Below are positions 1 through 11,640 of a stretch of 64,000 nucleotides of DNA, one piece after another (position 1 is the stretch's first letter; each line of letters begins with the position of its first letter). Origin of the DNA: Setophaga petechia (lineage: Eukaryota > Chordata > Aves > Passeriformes > Parulidae); contig JANCRA010000025.1 of assembly GCA_024362935.1 (NCBI GenBank), forward strand, positions 9,636,936 through 9,700,935. Direction: 5' to 3'. Below the pieces are notes generated by a model. The model worked only from the letters and a program-made list of their open reading frames with translations. It ran no database searches and was not told the DNA's origin. The position numbers and the translations under genes are program-made.

Positions 1-3000
1 ATCATAATTTTAACCAACAAATCAGCTGCCATTGAGGAGGCCAATTCCACCTGTGGATTCTCAGATGGCTCTTACATTATAAAGGAAAACCATGCAGCTT
101 ATACCAAAATATATCTATCTGACCCATGTTACTACTAGGTTTTTTTCTGCACTTTGTTTTTGCTGCTTGCTGCCACTTGGCTTGTGGTTCCATGATCTGC
201 TTTGAGGTGATGGTTCCATGTATCCCACTGTGACAGAGTTATAGTGTTACAGAAATTGAACCATTTACCTCTCCAAAAATCCGTTAAAATCATCAGGCGT
301 GACTTTCTTTTCCTAATACTAGATGTTTGTTAGAAGTAAAAACAATACACTTTAAAAAAATAGCAAAAAAACCAATTTTTCACTTTCAAAATATGGCCAA
401 AAGGAAGAGAGCAGGAAAAAAAAACCCAAACCCCCTAGGGTCTGTGTCACCTGCTACGAGATTTATGAGAGTAAAATAATAAAATCAAGATGTGTTTCAA
501 GTTCACCTTCCTTGCTCCTTTATCTGCCATTCTATTTCACTAACACCCAGCTTTTACTGAATATGTTAGAAATTATATCTAATTACAAAATACAAGATAA
601 TAAAGTTGTTTACATTGCATTATTTACAGATGGGAAGGTGACTGAAAATGACAGCTTTGATGATGTATAGAGCTGCAGCTGGTAAAATGGGAAACAAAAA
701 GCTGAACATTTTTATATATATTTGCACAACCTCTCTTCCTACTAGTTGTTTCCAAGTTCTGGTCAAAGCACTTATTTTTATTTCGGCTGAAGACTGGCCC
801 TTTTCCTGTACAGGCATTGCCAAATGTGACAAACCATAAACTCTTTGTCAGCAATTTAGAACATGGTGAACACAGGGCTCCATGCTGAGTTTATGGGTGA
901 GTTATGCTGACTGCTCTATTAAAGAAGTCTGTACTCAATCATTTAATCAATTGAAAAGAGAAACACTTTCAATTTTCATGTGATCAAGCCCACAGTTATG
1001 TCAGACTGACAGCAATGTTTGGCAAAAAACTCCTTTTCCCTTTGGAGAACTGTAAAGGAAAAATGAAGTAGGTTAGAGAGCAGAGCTTTGTGCATTGTCA
1101 GTGAACAATGGCAAAACAAAGGTGAATTCTATGCCTGAGATACAGAAATTACCATAAGGGAGTTTGAGCTGAAGATGCTTGCCTCATCTGAGCTTGGAAA
1201 TGAATTCCTAAATAATGGATTAAAAATCTGTTTCTGACATAGTGTGTGTGGAGACCACAGAAGATGCCATCCATGAAGGACCACACTGCAATCCTTATAT
1301 TGACTCTGATTGCAGTTTGGACCACTCAGGACAGGCACAACCAGGAGCATTGAGATCCCAGATCTTTGTGAGCTGCTTTAGGGACACTCCCACAACTGGT
1401 GCCCTGCAAGCAGCTTCAGTTCCTTTCCTGACACAATGCTAGGTTGTATGAGCACAGCTGCCTTGCTGTAAAGCAAAAAGAAGTCTGGAGAAATCTTGGA
1501 ATAAAACACCCTGGAGCTGAAAATCTTTCATCAGTTTGCAGCAATATTTTATATTGATACTATTAAAGTATTTATGTTTACCTGTCCAGTTTTTCACATT
1601 TTCCCACAATACCCTTACAACTGCCTTTCATTTGATGTTTCCCGTTATCCTCTGAGGTCAGAGCCTGATTTATTAGCTTGCCCTAAATAAAAATTGAAAA
1701 CGTTTGGTGGCTGGAGCCTGCCATATTTATGCTGCAGAGTTGTGGAGTCAGCCTCTTGTTTATATCTGGAAATCAGAGTCCGATTCAGTTTTTGAATCAA
1801 AACTGAAGAGGCGTGTTTGCTGCTGGTTTTAATTAGCTCATATCCGTGAAGTTTGCTGGGATTCTTTCTGAATGATGGTGCAAAAAAATTGTGGTGAAGG
1901 ATCATCACCTTCTTTTAATGATTAGGGCACTGTCAGACCTGTGAAAACGCAGAGCAATACAGAAATCTCAACCATTTATTTGCATTATGTTCATTTTATG
2001 CAGGAGGAGGTAGTAAAATGAGATACAAGTATTTTAATACATAAAAGTTCCATGAAATATGGCCCCTAAGTACATAGATGGAAAAGTTTCTCTAATTCTG
2101 GGTCATTCTGACACAAAATTAGCCCGCCTTTACAAATAAAACCAATATATCAAACCTTAGCAAAACCTTGCCCTAGATTCTTATCTCCTTGTTAACTATC
2201 TCTGCTCCTGCTGAATTCTCTCCTCAGAAGATTTCCTGGCCTTTTACTTTTCTCCTCAGCCTCCCTGGTTTTCTCTCAGTGCAGAAATCAAGTAACATTT
2301 GTGTTGGTGCAAAATTAAATAATATTGAACTGCTGGAAAGGCTCATCTGTGAACCTCATCTGGGCAAACACTGGCTTGAAATTTCAGCATCAAGCTTGAA
2401 TTTAATAAAAATTAGCCTTTTTTATTAATATTTTAGAATTGTTCCATCTTTATTTGGTGATGATCCTCTGCATGTGGGACTTGGTGGCTTTCAGAGGAAC
2501 AGACAAGAGGGAAAGAGCAGCAGGACTACTTCATGCCATTAGAGAGAAAATGAGTTGTAAAATACATGTCCAAGGACAGCTAAAAAAGGATCAAGCAGTG
2601 ATAGAGAATAATCATTCTTTCTGCTGTGGAAGGGAATCCCCACCCAGCTTTGCAATTGCTGCCAGGGACTTGCCCTGAGCTCCCTGCTTCTTGTAAGAGG
2701 GGAAGTAGAGAAGCAGTGAATGACTAATTCCAATAAGGTGTTTACCTCCATTTCTGCTAACACATTTCCACAGGCACTAAAGCCAAACCAAAACTTTTTT
2801 CTCAGGGTAATAGACTTCTCTCTAGGTTCTTTTCAATGCAGCATTTTTTTTTTAAAGAGTAAATTCTTGTGCCCTTTCTGAAAGCTGCCCCTCAAAAGAA
2901 GAGTGATTAGAGCTAGCAGAGAGCAATGTTAAGAAGAAATAACATAAAAAACATGATGAAAGAAACAGCTGTCACTGGGCTAGACTAAGTCCTTTCAAAA

Positions 3001-5329
3001 CAGCCCCAGGCAGGCTTTGCTGGGAGTATATGAAGGTATAAACTGAGCTCACTGAATTCCCTTAACTACCCTTTCCTTCTCCACGAGAGAAACTGCCCAT
3101 GACAATCACCATCTGAGGGCAGATGGTGGGAAAAGCAGGATGAGGAAGGACCTCCTTCAATATGTCCATCAGGTACTTTTGCCAAGATCAAGACTTCAGC
3201 TTTTCATCCCTGAAAATAGTGCACTTTTTTCAGCTGAAGAGAACAAACTTTATTGTTCCCAGCCTCTCTCTTAGGTTTGGTTCAAAGACAAAGTTTTTGT
3301 TTTCAAAATATTTAAATCTCTGATACTGATGCCATCTCCTTATGCAGAAGGCAATTGATACAAATGCAACAGAAGTCTAGCCAGGACTAAAAACAGCAAA
3401 AAAGGAAAAAGAAATCTCTCACAGCCTACTACATATTTCCATGCCACCCATTCATTCACCAGAGGTGTGTTTATTTCCACCCTCCTGTCTCAACAAGACC
3501 TACAGAAAAAAGCTGAATGAGACTGTAGGAGTGCTGGAAGCATTTACTCATGGAAGACTTTTGTGGGAAACATTTTACAAAGAGAAAAAAAAAAAAAAAG
3601 ATCTGATGGGAGATGTTCTGGACTGAGCCTTGTTCTGTTTTCACTGAGCTCTGCATGCAGCCAGACCCAGCTGGTAAGGTCAAAGAACCACAGAGTGTGT
3701 GCTGTTGTTCCAAGATGCCAGGAGCAATGGCAAAAGCACATTTTCCTCCCAAGGAGCCATGACAGACAGGTGTTTATGAGAGATTTCTGAGTGCAACATG
3801 CATGGCCTGTTTCCTAATAGGCACTGCCAGTTCCTCAAGAACAGCAGAAGTCAGAGAAAGGGCAACAGTGTCATTTCAGAAAAATCTATGGAAAAGTCTC
3901 CTGAGCTTTGTCCTTCTCTCCATCATTTTGGGCCATGAGGTTTTGGGAGGTGAAGAAGCAGCTTTCACCTGCTTGTAGCAATTGCAGCTCACTCTCTCAT
4001 ATGGCTCATGATCCTCCCAACACTGGTCACACATCTGCCATAGGCAAACCATGTTGAACCCATGTGGAAATTAGTGTGCATATATTGTTGGGCACAATGT
4101 GTGTGTATAAATGTATACAATATGTAAGTAAATGTACATGGAGCTATTGATAATGGGCTTCTGGACTGCAGTGAGCTGTGGCAAGGCAAAAAGCAGATGC
4201 AAAAAGCAGAAGGCAGGTCTTTGATTTGGCATCCTGGGGAATGAGACAACAGAGTAGTTAATCTCTTTGTCCCTTCTTGCCCTAAGCTTGCTGCAGTGAG
4301 AAGGGTGTGCAGATTCAGGCATGTTATGATTCATTCTCTATGTGTCATCTGGTAGAACTTAGCTGTAAATGCAGCAGTCCAAATTACCACACAGTTTATA
4401 ACATGGCCTCAAGTGCTGACCTACACTACTTCTCCCCTGCTTTTCCCCCCTTACGGCTTTTTATAGGATTTGTCAGGAGTCAGAGGAAACCATATGATCC
4501 CTAAGCCCTCTGGGAGGATGTGAGAACTTCAGGCACGAGCATCACACCTCTCATGACTACCTGACACAGCCCCAGTTTGTTTCCCATCAAGGACAGCAAA
4601 GATATAAAACCAGATCAAAGATGTCTCAAAGGAACAAATGAATGCCCCGCCCTAATTCATCACAGGAAAATTACCCTGTCTAATGCTTCCTGTCATTCTG
4701 TTTCTCAAGGTTGTTGAAAAACAGCAGCAGTCAGTCTGCCAAGGCAGAGTACCTGTAGGAGAAGGGAGAAAATTATTCATGATCACTCTCAATGAGCTCC
4801 TAAAGACCTCATGAACCTGACCCAAACTCCATGGAAAGGAACAAAATCCTTTCCATGACTTGCTGGACCATATTTACATTCTCTCCAAAATCTGGTTCTT
4901 ACTGGAGAAACAGAATAATATCAAAATGCTTGAAAAAAACACTGCACCAAGCACAGTGTAAGTGTGCCACTGCCAGCCTCCCAAAGGCTGCAGTTCACCT
5001 CAGCTGCTGCCTTCACACATGCCCTCAAACAAACCAGGAGCTTGTTCTGCTGTGGCTTGCTTTGAGGTCTCTGAGTTTGGCCTCATTTCCCACTATCTGG
5101 GGTTCATTAGCAAGGATCAAAGAGCTGCTCTTTTCAGCCTGGGCTTTGGGAACCACAACGTAACCACAGGTAAACTTTGAAGCAGACCACATTGTTCCCC
5201 AGCTAGCTGGTGCTTCAAGCCTTCACTCTGAGATTTTGGCTCCTCCTGTACTTTCAGACTTTGGCTTTTGACACCAGACTCAGGTGCTTTTTGATTCCTG
5301 CCTCATTTGTTCTGCTTCCAAAGAGCAGC
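1..5329. other. Intergenic DNA, no gene seen
   Basis: AT-rich unique-looking sequence. Open frames are all short (at most about 110 codons), overlap on both strands and carry no recognisable domain. Apart from the candidate element at 1640-1915 and an A14 run near 3585-3599, I see nothing specific. Confidence 0.7.
1640..1915. promoter_or_regulatory. Candidate conserved noncoding element with internal palindrome
   Basis: A non-repetitive stretch with homeodomain-like core TTTTAATTAGCTCATA and a perfect inverted repeat TTCAGTTTT-TGAATC-AAAACTGAA (1784-1807). It has no coding support: the minus frame of 87 codons shows no recognisable domain. The call rests only on sequence texture. Confidence 0.25.
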
Positions 5330-6150
5330 AATGGACCTGGTGAGGGGTGTGGAGCACAAGTCCCTTGAGGAGTGGCTGAGGGAGCTGTGGGGGCTCAGCC
5401 TGGAGAAAAGGAGGCTCAGGAGTGACCTTATTGCTTTCCACAGCTCCCTGACAGGAGGGTGTAACAAAGTGGTGTGACTGTGTTCACAGGGGTCTTAGGA
5501 TGAGGGAAGAGAGGAGGCTCTGACTCCATGGTTCAGAAGGCTTGATTTATTATTTTATGGTATATATTATATAAAAACTATACTAAAATAATAGAAGAAA
5601 GGATTTCATCAGAAGGCTAGCTAAGAATAGAGAAAGAAAGAATGAATAACAAAGGTTTATGTCTTGGACAGAGAGTCTGAGCCAGCTGACTGTGATTTGC
5701 CATTAATTAGAAACAACCACATGAGACCAATCACAGATCCACCTGTTGCATTCCACAGCAGCAGATAATCAATGTTTACATTTTGTTTCTGAGGCTTCTC
5801 AGGAGGAAAAATCCTAAGGAAAGGATTTTTCATAAAAGATGTCTGTGACAAAGTGGGTATCAGTCTCTGTTCCCAAGTGACAAGTGACAGGACAAGAGGA
5901 AATGGCCTAAGTTTGTACCAGGAAAAGTTTAGATTGGATGTTAGGAAAAATTTCTCTGCAGAAAGATGTGTCGCATTTTGGAATGGGCTTCCTAGGGAAG
6001 CAGTTGGGTCACCAACCCTGAAAGGATTCAAAAGATGTCTAGATATGGCACTTGGGAACATGCTTTAGTGGTGGACTTGGCAGTGTGATGTTTATAGTTG
6101 GACTTAGAGGTCTTTTCCAACCTAAACAATTCTATGACTCTATGACACCA
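5330..6150 (+). mobile_element. CR1 LINE 3' fragment, interrupted by a solo LTR
   Basis: The left part (5330-5472) resembles the CR1 stretch beginning around CCTGGTGAGGGG, with GGAGAAAAGGAGGCTCAGG. The right part (5858-6150) continues with ACAAGAGGAAATGGCC, then TTTAGATTGGATGTTAGGAA, and closes with AGAGGTCTTTTCCAACC and the ATTCTATGACTCTATGA tail typical of CR1 3' ends. The 71-residue open frame at 5853-6068 is a remnant of the reverse-transcriptase ORF C-terminus. The element is 5'-truncated and inactive. Confidence 0.93.
5473..5851 (-). mobile_element. Solo endogenous retrovirus LTR nested in a CR1
   Basis: The 379-bp insert begins TGTGACTGTG and ends CTGTGACA, and is flanked on both sides by AAGTGG (5467-5472 and 5852-5857), a 6-bp target-site duplication. 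Read on the minus strand, a TATA-rich segment is followed by an AATAAA-like signal (ATAATAAATCA) near the end, which sets the orientation. A 6-bp duplication is usual for class II (ERVK-like) elements. No internal retroviral genes are present. The minus-strand open frame at 5657-6061 is a chance frame across the LTR and CR1. Confidence 0.88.
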
Positions 6151-8659
6151 TGATTTTTATTTCTCTATTGGCTCTGGCCCTAGATATTGTGCATTAAAAG
6201 GTTCTTCCTTTCATGACTGGTTTCTGCTGTTTTCCTTTCAGGCGACCCTTTCATGTGTGTGTTTCAATATTTCAGATCAGGTGTTTGGTGTTTGCCAGCA
6301 GCCCTGGAAAGGCAGTCTATTTGCTGATGTAGAAGATTTTTGCTTAAAGCACTCTGGCACAGCAGTGCCAGCAGGCTCAAGGTCTTTTTTTATTGACTAA
6401 TAGATACCCCCTGAGCAGGGAAACAGTGGGACTCAGATTCCCTTAAGGAGACTCTTTCAGCAATGCTATCCACTTTAGAGAACAGAGATTGGCAATTTGA
6501 GCACTGATATTCCCCTGTGTTTTGCTACAGAAAAATGAATCTGTTTCCCAGTGAAAGAAGACAATCTGAGAAGTGCCAAGAGTCAACATCTCTGTATGCT
6601 CACAGCTCTGTGTGACACAGGGAGCACCACACACTCCATTAACTTTAATTTGACAGTGCAGCTGAAATTTGCCTGGACAAACCTTATCTAAAGAGTAAAA
6701 GAGTAATTTATTCGCCTCATTCATTAAATCATTATTTTCTCTGAAGATGCCTGAGGAAAAACTAGCCCATTTCAGCATGGACCATTTTATTGATGGTACA
6801 GACAACCTTCTACTAGAAATGGAATAAATTCTTACAGGATTCCGAACAGCTGGGAAGTGATTGGCATGAGAAAGGAGAGCATCAAAACAGAGCTGAAAAC
6901 ACTCTGGTCTTTTGATAGACATGATATTCCATCATTTTTTAATATGGAAAATCTAAAGTACTGTTTTATATACCTTTCCTCTCTGTATTTGCAATCCCAC
7001 TGCTATTAAATGGTTATTAAGTTGGATGGACATTTTAGTTGGATGGTCTAAATCTGAAACGCTTCAGCTCTCTTCTTTAAGAGTGCAGTGCTCAGCATCT
7101 TTGCAATGGTTTTATGAACTTCTAGAAAATTGATTTGAATCTGGTGCCTGTCTCTATTTATGTGTCCTGAGAAAAAAAAAAGTTGTTTACAATAAGTAAG
7201 TAATGGCCAAGCACTTGTTTAAGTGTTCTGCAAGTGGTTAGAAGTCAAGTTCTGCCTGCACATGGATGTGACAGGAACGTGAGAGTTCCCCTTTACAAGA
7301 AACACTTGAAGCTTATAAAGATGCTGCTTCCAAAGGGTAACATCTTTCCTTGCTTCATTTTGAAATGTGATCACTCAGTCACATGGCCTCGCAGGGAAGT
7401 GAGGCAGACTGGCTCTTGAAAAATTATTGCTTGTGTTGATTACAACAGGATAAAGTCAGGGCTGAGGTGTATCTCTAGCAGCTGTGGGGATGGCTTTGAC
7501 TGGTAGGACTAACAACATCTCTGTAAACAGAAAGTGCCCTTTTCTGTCTCACAACTAACTCATATTCTCATATTCTTCTATTCCCTCTCAAATACAGAAC
7601 AAACCTCTCATTTCTGATTGCTCATAGAAATTTTCCCCTCCCTATTAAATCTTCCTGTTGGTTTTCTGCAGAGATTTTTGTGGCAATATTTTTAATGGAT
7701 TTTTGTATAAAAATAAAAAAGTACCTTTTTAGTGTTTTCAGCTTAAACCTCAAATCATTCTATAATGATATTATGGGTTAGCATGAATAAGCAAGTCTAG
7801 TTATAATTGTTTCTACTGTTGACAATAATGTGTGGTTTACACACCCTGAAATAAAATAGTATATATTACTTCAAGGACCCATGGCAAGCACAAAAGTAAA
7901 TTGTGTCACCCTTTTAGCCACAGTGGTTCCAAGAAAGCACTTTTATGGATTTAACTTATGTGTCTAATTACCAGAAAAGAGCCCTGAAGGCCTGTGTGCC
8001 TAATAAAGCCCAACCATTCTGCTTTAAAACTGAGTGCCATAAAAATGGCACAATATCCCATACCTTGTATAGATTGTACTTAAAGAATGATTTCATATTT
8101 AGAATCCAGCCCATGCAGAATAATTTATTTTTAAAATCCCTGATATTTCTTTCAAAATACAAGTACTTAAAGGTCAGAACCACCTCTCTTGTGACCCTCT
8201 CTGAGTTTTCCCCAAGGATATGAAGCCCTTGCAAAGTCTTGCACTGAGTATATCTTTAACAGCCACCTTCTTCCATTGCTCAAAACAAGGCACAGTCTGG
8301 TGCATTTTTGAAAGATTAAAAAAATATTGAAAGATTATTTTTGATCTGTTAAAAAAATTATGTATGTAGAATTGGGTAAAACAATGATGTAGTAACAGTC
8401 TGTGAATAGCCAGAAATTTGTGAACAGATGTAGCTGCTGTTTCTAGGATCTGAATGGTTCATGAAATACCTGGTTTCTAATCTCTTGACTGGCACTTGAA
8501 CTCTCCAAATGTGAGGTTGTTTTCATTGGAAAGAGGAATATTCTAAATTTGGAAGAAGTGAAGGTAATAAAGAGGAAGATGGGGAATTCCCAAAGAACTG
8601 TGTGGCAGTAACCCAGGGTCACTTAAAAGTCACTTAAAAACCTCCCAGGGTCATAATGT
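6151..8659. other. Intergenic DNA, no gene seen
   Basis: No domain, splice-bounded coding segment or repeat family was recognised. The longest frame (6443-6922, minus, 159 codons) has no recognisable motif, no good-looking start context and mixed composition, so it is not called. Confidence 0.65.
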
Positions 8660-9235
8660 CACAGGACAGCTGAGGTTGGAAGCAGCCTCTGGAAGTCTCC
8701 AAAGTAACCTCCTGCCATCTGTTTTGTAAATAAATTCAGTGGCTGAGTTTTAAAGATTTAAGGAAATCCAACAGGTTCTGTGGGTACCTTTTCCAGTGTT
8801 GTGCCTCTCTCAAGTGAATACATTTTTCTTATGTCTAAGCAGGACCTCCTGAAATCTGTTGCACTTCAATGCACAAGTCTGAGAAGAGTTTTGTGTTCTC
8901 TGTAATCCTTCTCTAGGTACTTGAAGACAAAAAGGAAAAGCCCTCCCATCCTCAACTCAGCCTTTTCCTCTTCAAGGAGAACAACTCCAGCTCTCTCTGC
9001 CCCTTTCATAGCTCCAGGGACTGACTGCAGTATGCCAACATTTTTCTTGCATGGGAAGCCCAAAACTGGACCCAGTAGTGCTGGAGTCATCTCACAAGGG
9101 CTGGGCAGAGGGGAGGAATCACCCACTGGCAACACTCCTGCTCATACACCCCTGGATGTGCTCAGCCTTTGTCATCTCAAGGACTTCTTCAACCACGGTG
9201 GTACCACCCCAGATTTGGTATGGGGGTGGCAGGCA
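8660..9235 (-). mobile_element. Old CR1 LINE 3' fragment
   Basis: In minus orientation the sequence has the CR1 3' end (GAGGTTGGAAGCAGCCTCTGG region) and continues through the recognisable stretches corresponding to ACAACTCCAGCTCTCTCTGC, GGAAGCCCAAAACTGGACCC and GGGCAGAGGGGAGGAATCAC. Many substitutions show it is older than the copy at 5.3 kb. Open frames on both strands here (8866-9295) are relics or chance frames. Confidence 0.82.
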
Positions 9236-11582
9236 GTGGTGAGATACCTGATAAGAGATAAATATTTGGTTTGTTTTATTGCTTGGAAAATTTGAGGCAT
9301 GAAGGTCTAAGACCTCTGTCACAGACTGGTCAGCACACCTTTATCTTTCAGGGTAGAAAAAACAATTTCTCCTATCAAGTCAAACTGTACATCAATGAAG
9401 AGAGATGCCCTTTTTTTGAGACACATGGGCATGTCTTTCTTTCTGGGACAGATCTATTTAATGTAGAGGTTCCTCCAGTATCAGGAGGTAAGAGTTAAAT
9501 TCGTTAATACCCTTCATGAGTTCCCTTTCCCCATATGAATTATTTGTGCTGAGTCTGGTTATTCCATCCAAGAGTAAACCTTGAATTAGATAACTGAAAC
9601 TCAGGGAGGATGATTATCCCAGGCCACAAAAATAAACATTTCCAGCTTTATTGTTTTCAAACTTAACTCTGAACTTTTTAAACACAAACACAATAGCCCT
9701 GAGAGGCCATATCTGACCTATAAACTAAAGGCTGTAGTGAATTAAGTGTATTTGCTTTGTTCTGCAGATTGCCCACAAAATATGACAGGTTCAGTTAATT
9801 TTATCTTAGACAAATGTAATGAGCATCTGTTTTGATTTTTCTCAGTCACTGATACTATTCCTTTTGAACTTGATACCGGTTGGTTTATACAAGTGTGCAA
9901 AAGTTTTAAGCAGCCAAGGCTGAAGCTATTCCATTTATTCATTCCACTGTTATACTAATAAATATAATACCAAATTAATAAGAAAAAAGAAAAAGCCAGG
10001 AGTACTTCAAAACACAGCAGGACATGTATCTCTAAATAGAGTCCTGTTTGCAGAAGTGTTTTATGTGTCTTTGTAAATATTATATACAGCATGTGCACAA
10101 ATGTATTCCTGGTGTTATCCTCCCAGCAAGATAAAGTGAAGAACCATGCACTACATGATATTTATAACACGGCTTCACAATTTATTATGTGCTTCTGCAA
10201 ACCTCATCTGGTCTTTCCCTACTCACCTCCCTCTTCTGGGACTATTTCTACCATTCCACGCTTCTTGGCACCTTCCAACAGCTGTTCTCTTCTCTCTGGG
10301 TAACCCACAGCCAAAAGGTGGGGTTTTTCCTCAGAATATCCCTCTGTAAAATTGGGATTCTTTTCTCTCAGCTCGCTGAGGTGGGACAAGCAGGTGGCAC
10401 CACCAACCACTGCAGGTTTTCCTGAGCCCAAATGCCAGCACAGCCCACATCTCTCATCACTCCTCCCCTCACACAGGGGTGGGATTTGAGTGTCATCCCC
10501 ACTGCTGGATCCCTGTCAGCACTCCACAGCACACACACACACAGAAGGAAATGGAGGGGCTGCTTTTCATGTAGCCACAGAGTCTGGACTCTGCTAAATC
10601 ATGGATGTGAAACACCACAATGCTTTGTGCTGCTGAATGTAGGGTTTTGACCTGCTTCCAATGCCTCCCCTAAAAAAAAACCCCAACCCAAACCTCCTAT
10701 ACTATTCAAATTGTGGGCTGAGAAATGCCTGTTCCACAATTATGAATCAACCAAATGTAAGCTGACATTGTTGGAAGCCACAAAAGGCACCTCCCTAAGC
10801 TGGGATTTGTCCTTCCAGGAAATTTTCAATCATACAGCGAGTGATAGAAATATTAGGATAATAAAAAAGGGGTGAGTTTACGTGTGCTTGCAGGCATGAA
10901 GGTGCAACAGTAAATACCACTCTTGTGACAACAAACACAGTGGGGAGAAGAGCACTAAATGTCTTCCCAATGACTTGTGATGCAACATCAGCTCTGACAT
11001 TAGATTGCATTTGTTTGCCTAGCATTTCAAAAGCTCCTGGCTAGAAATCCTGACCACATGGCAATTTTCAATCCCTTTGTTCCATATCTTTGGGGTAACG
11101 AGGGCTCATTCAGTTTGCTTCAATGCACTCAGCTCTCGTGAAGGGGAAACATTTTTCTCCCCCTCATTCAAATTCCAGCGGATCTTGAGAACAGCTCAGA
11201 GGGAGAATGAAAGATAAAGAAAAGACAGGGAGATGGACAAGTAGTATGCAGAGGAACAGAATAGAGAGGGAGATAAACCTGTAATTCAGAATTCTCTCCT
11301 GCATTTTGTAAACAATGTAGACACTGAAATATTCTTGTTTAGCATTAGTGACAATACATGATGCAGCCACTGATCCTCAGGGAATGTATCAATACTTATT
11401 AAGGTCTTTCATTCTTGCTGTGATCCTCAGTGGATAAAGAAACTCTGTGCTTGATTTCTATATGCGAAATAATAGAAATAGACCCAGATACTTTACAAAC
11501 AAAATTTTTGATATATAATAAAATGCCTTTAAAAGCCATATTTTTAGAGCTACTGTCTCTAATATATTAAACCTCTTTTGCA

Positions 11583-11640
11583 AAGGTGCTGCTTGCTTGC
11601 TTTGCTTTCCTTGCTTTCTTTGCTTTCCTTGCTTCCCTTT
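11583..11640 (+). repeat. CTTGCTTTCC-like short tandem repeat
   Basis: Irregular repeats of TTGCTTTCC/TTTGCTTTC over about 55 bases. The minus-strand Lys/Gln/Gly-rich frame through it is an artefact. Confidence 0.75.

Noticed and set aside
5657..6061. 134-codon minus-strand frame as a retroviral or host gene
   Set aside because: It crosses from the LTR into the antisense side of the CR1, so it cannot be a functional gene of either.
6443..6922. 159-codon minus-strand frame as a small gene
   Set aside because: No motif, no signal peptide or membrane pattern, no splice context, and AT-rich surroundings like the rest of the intergenic DNA.
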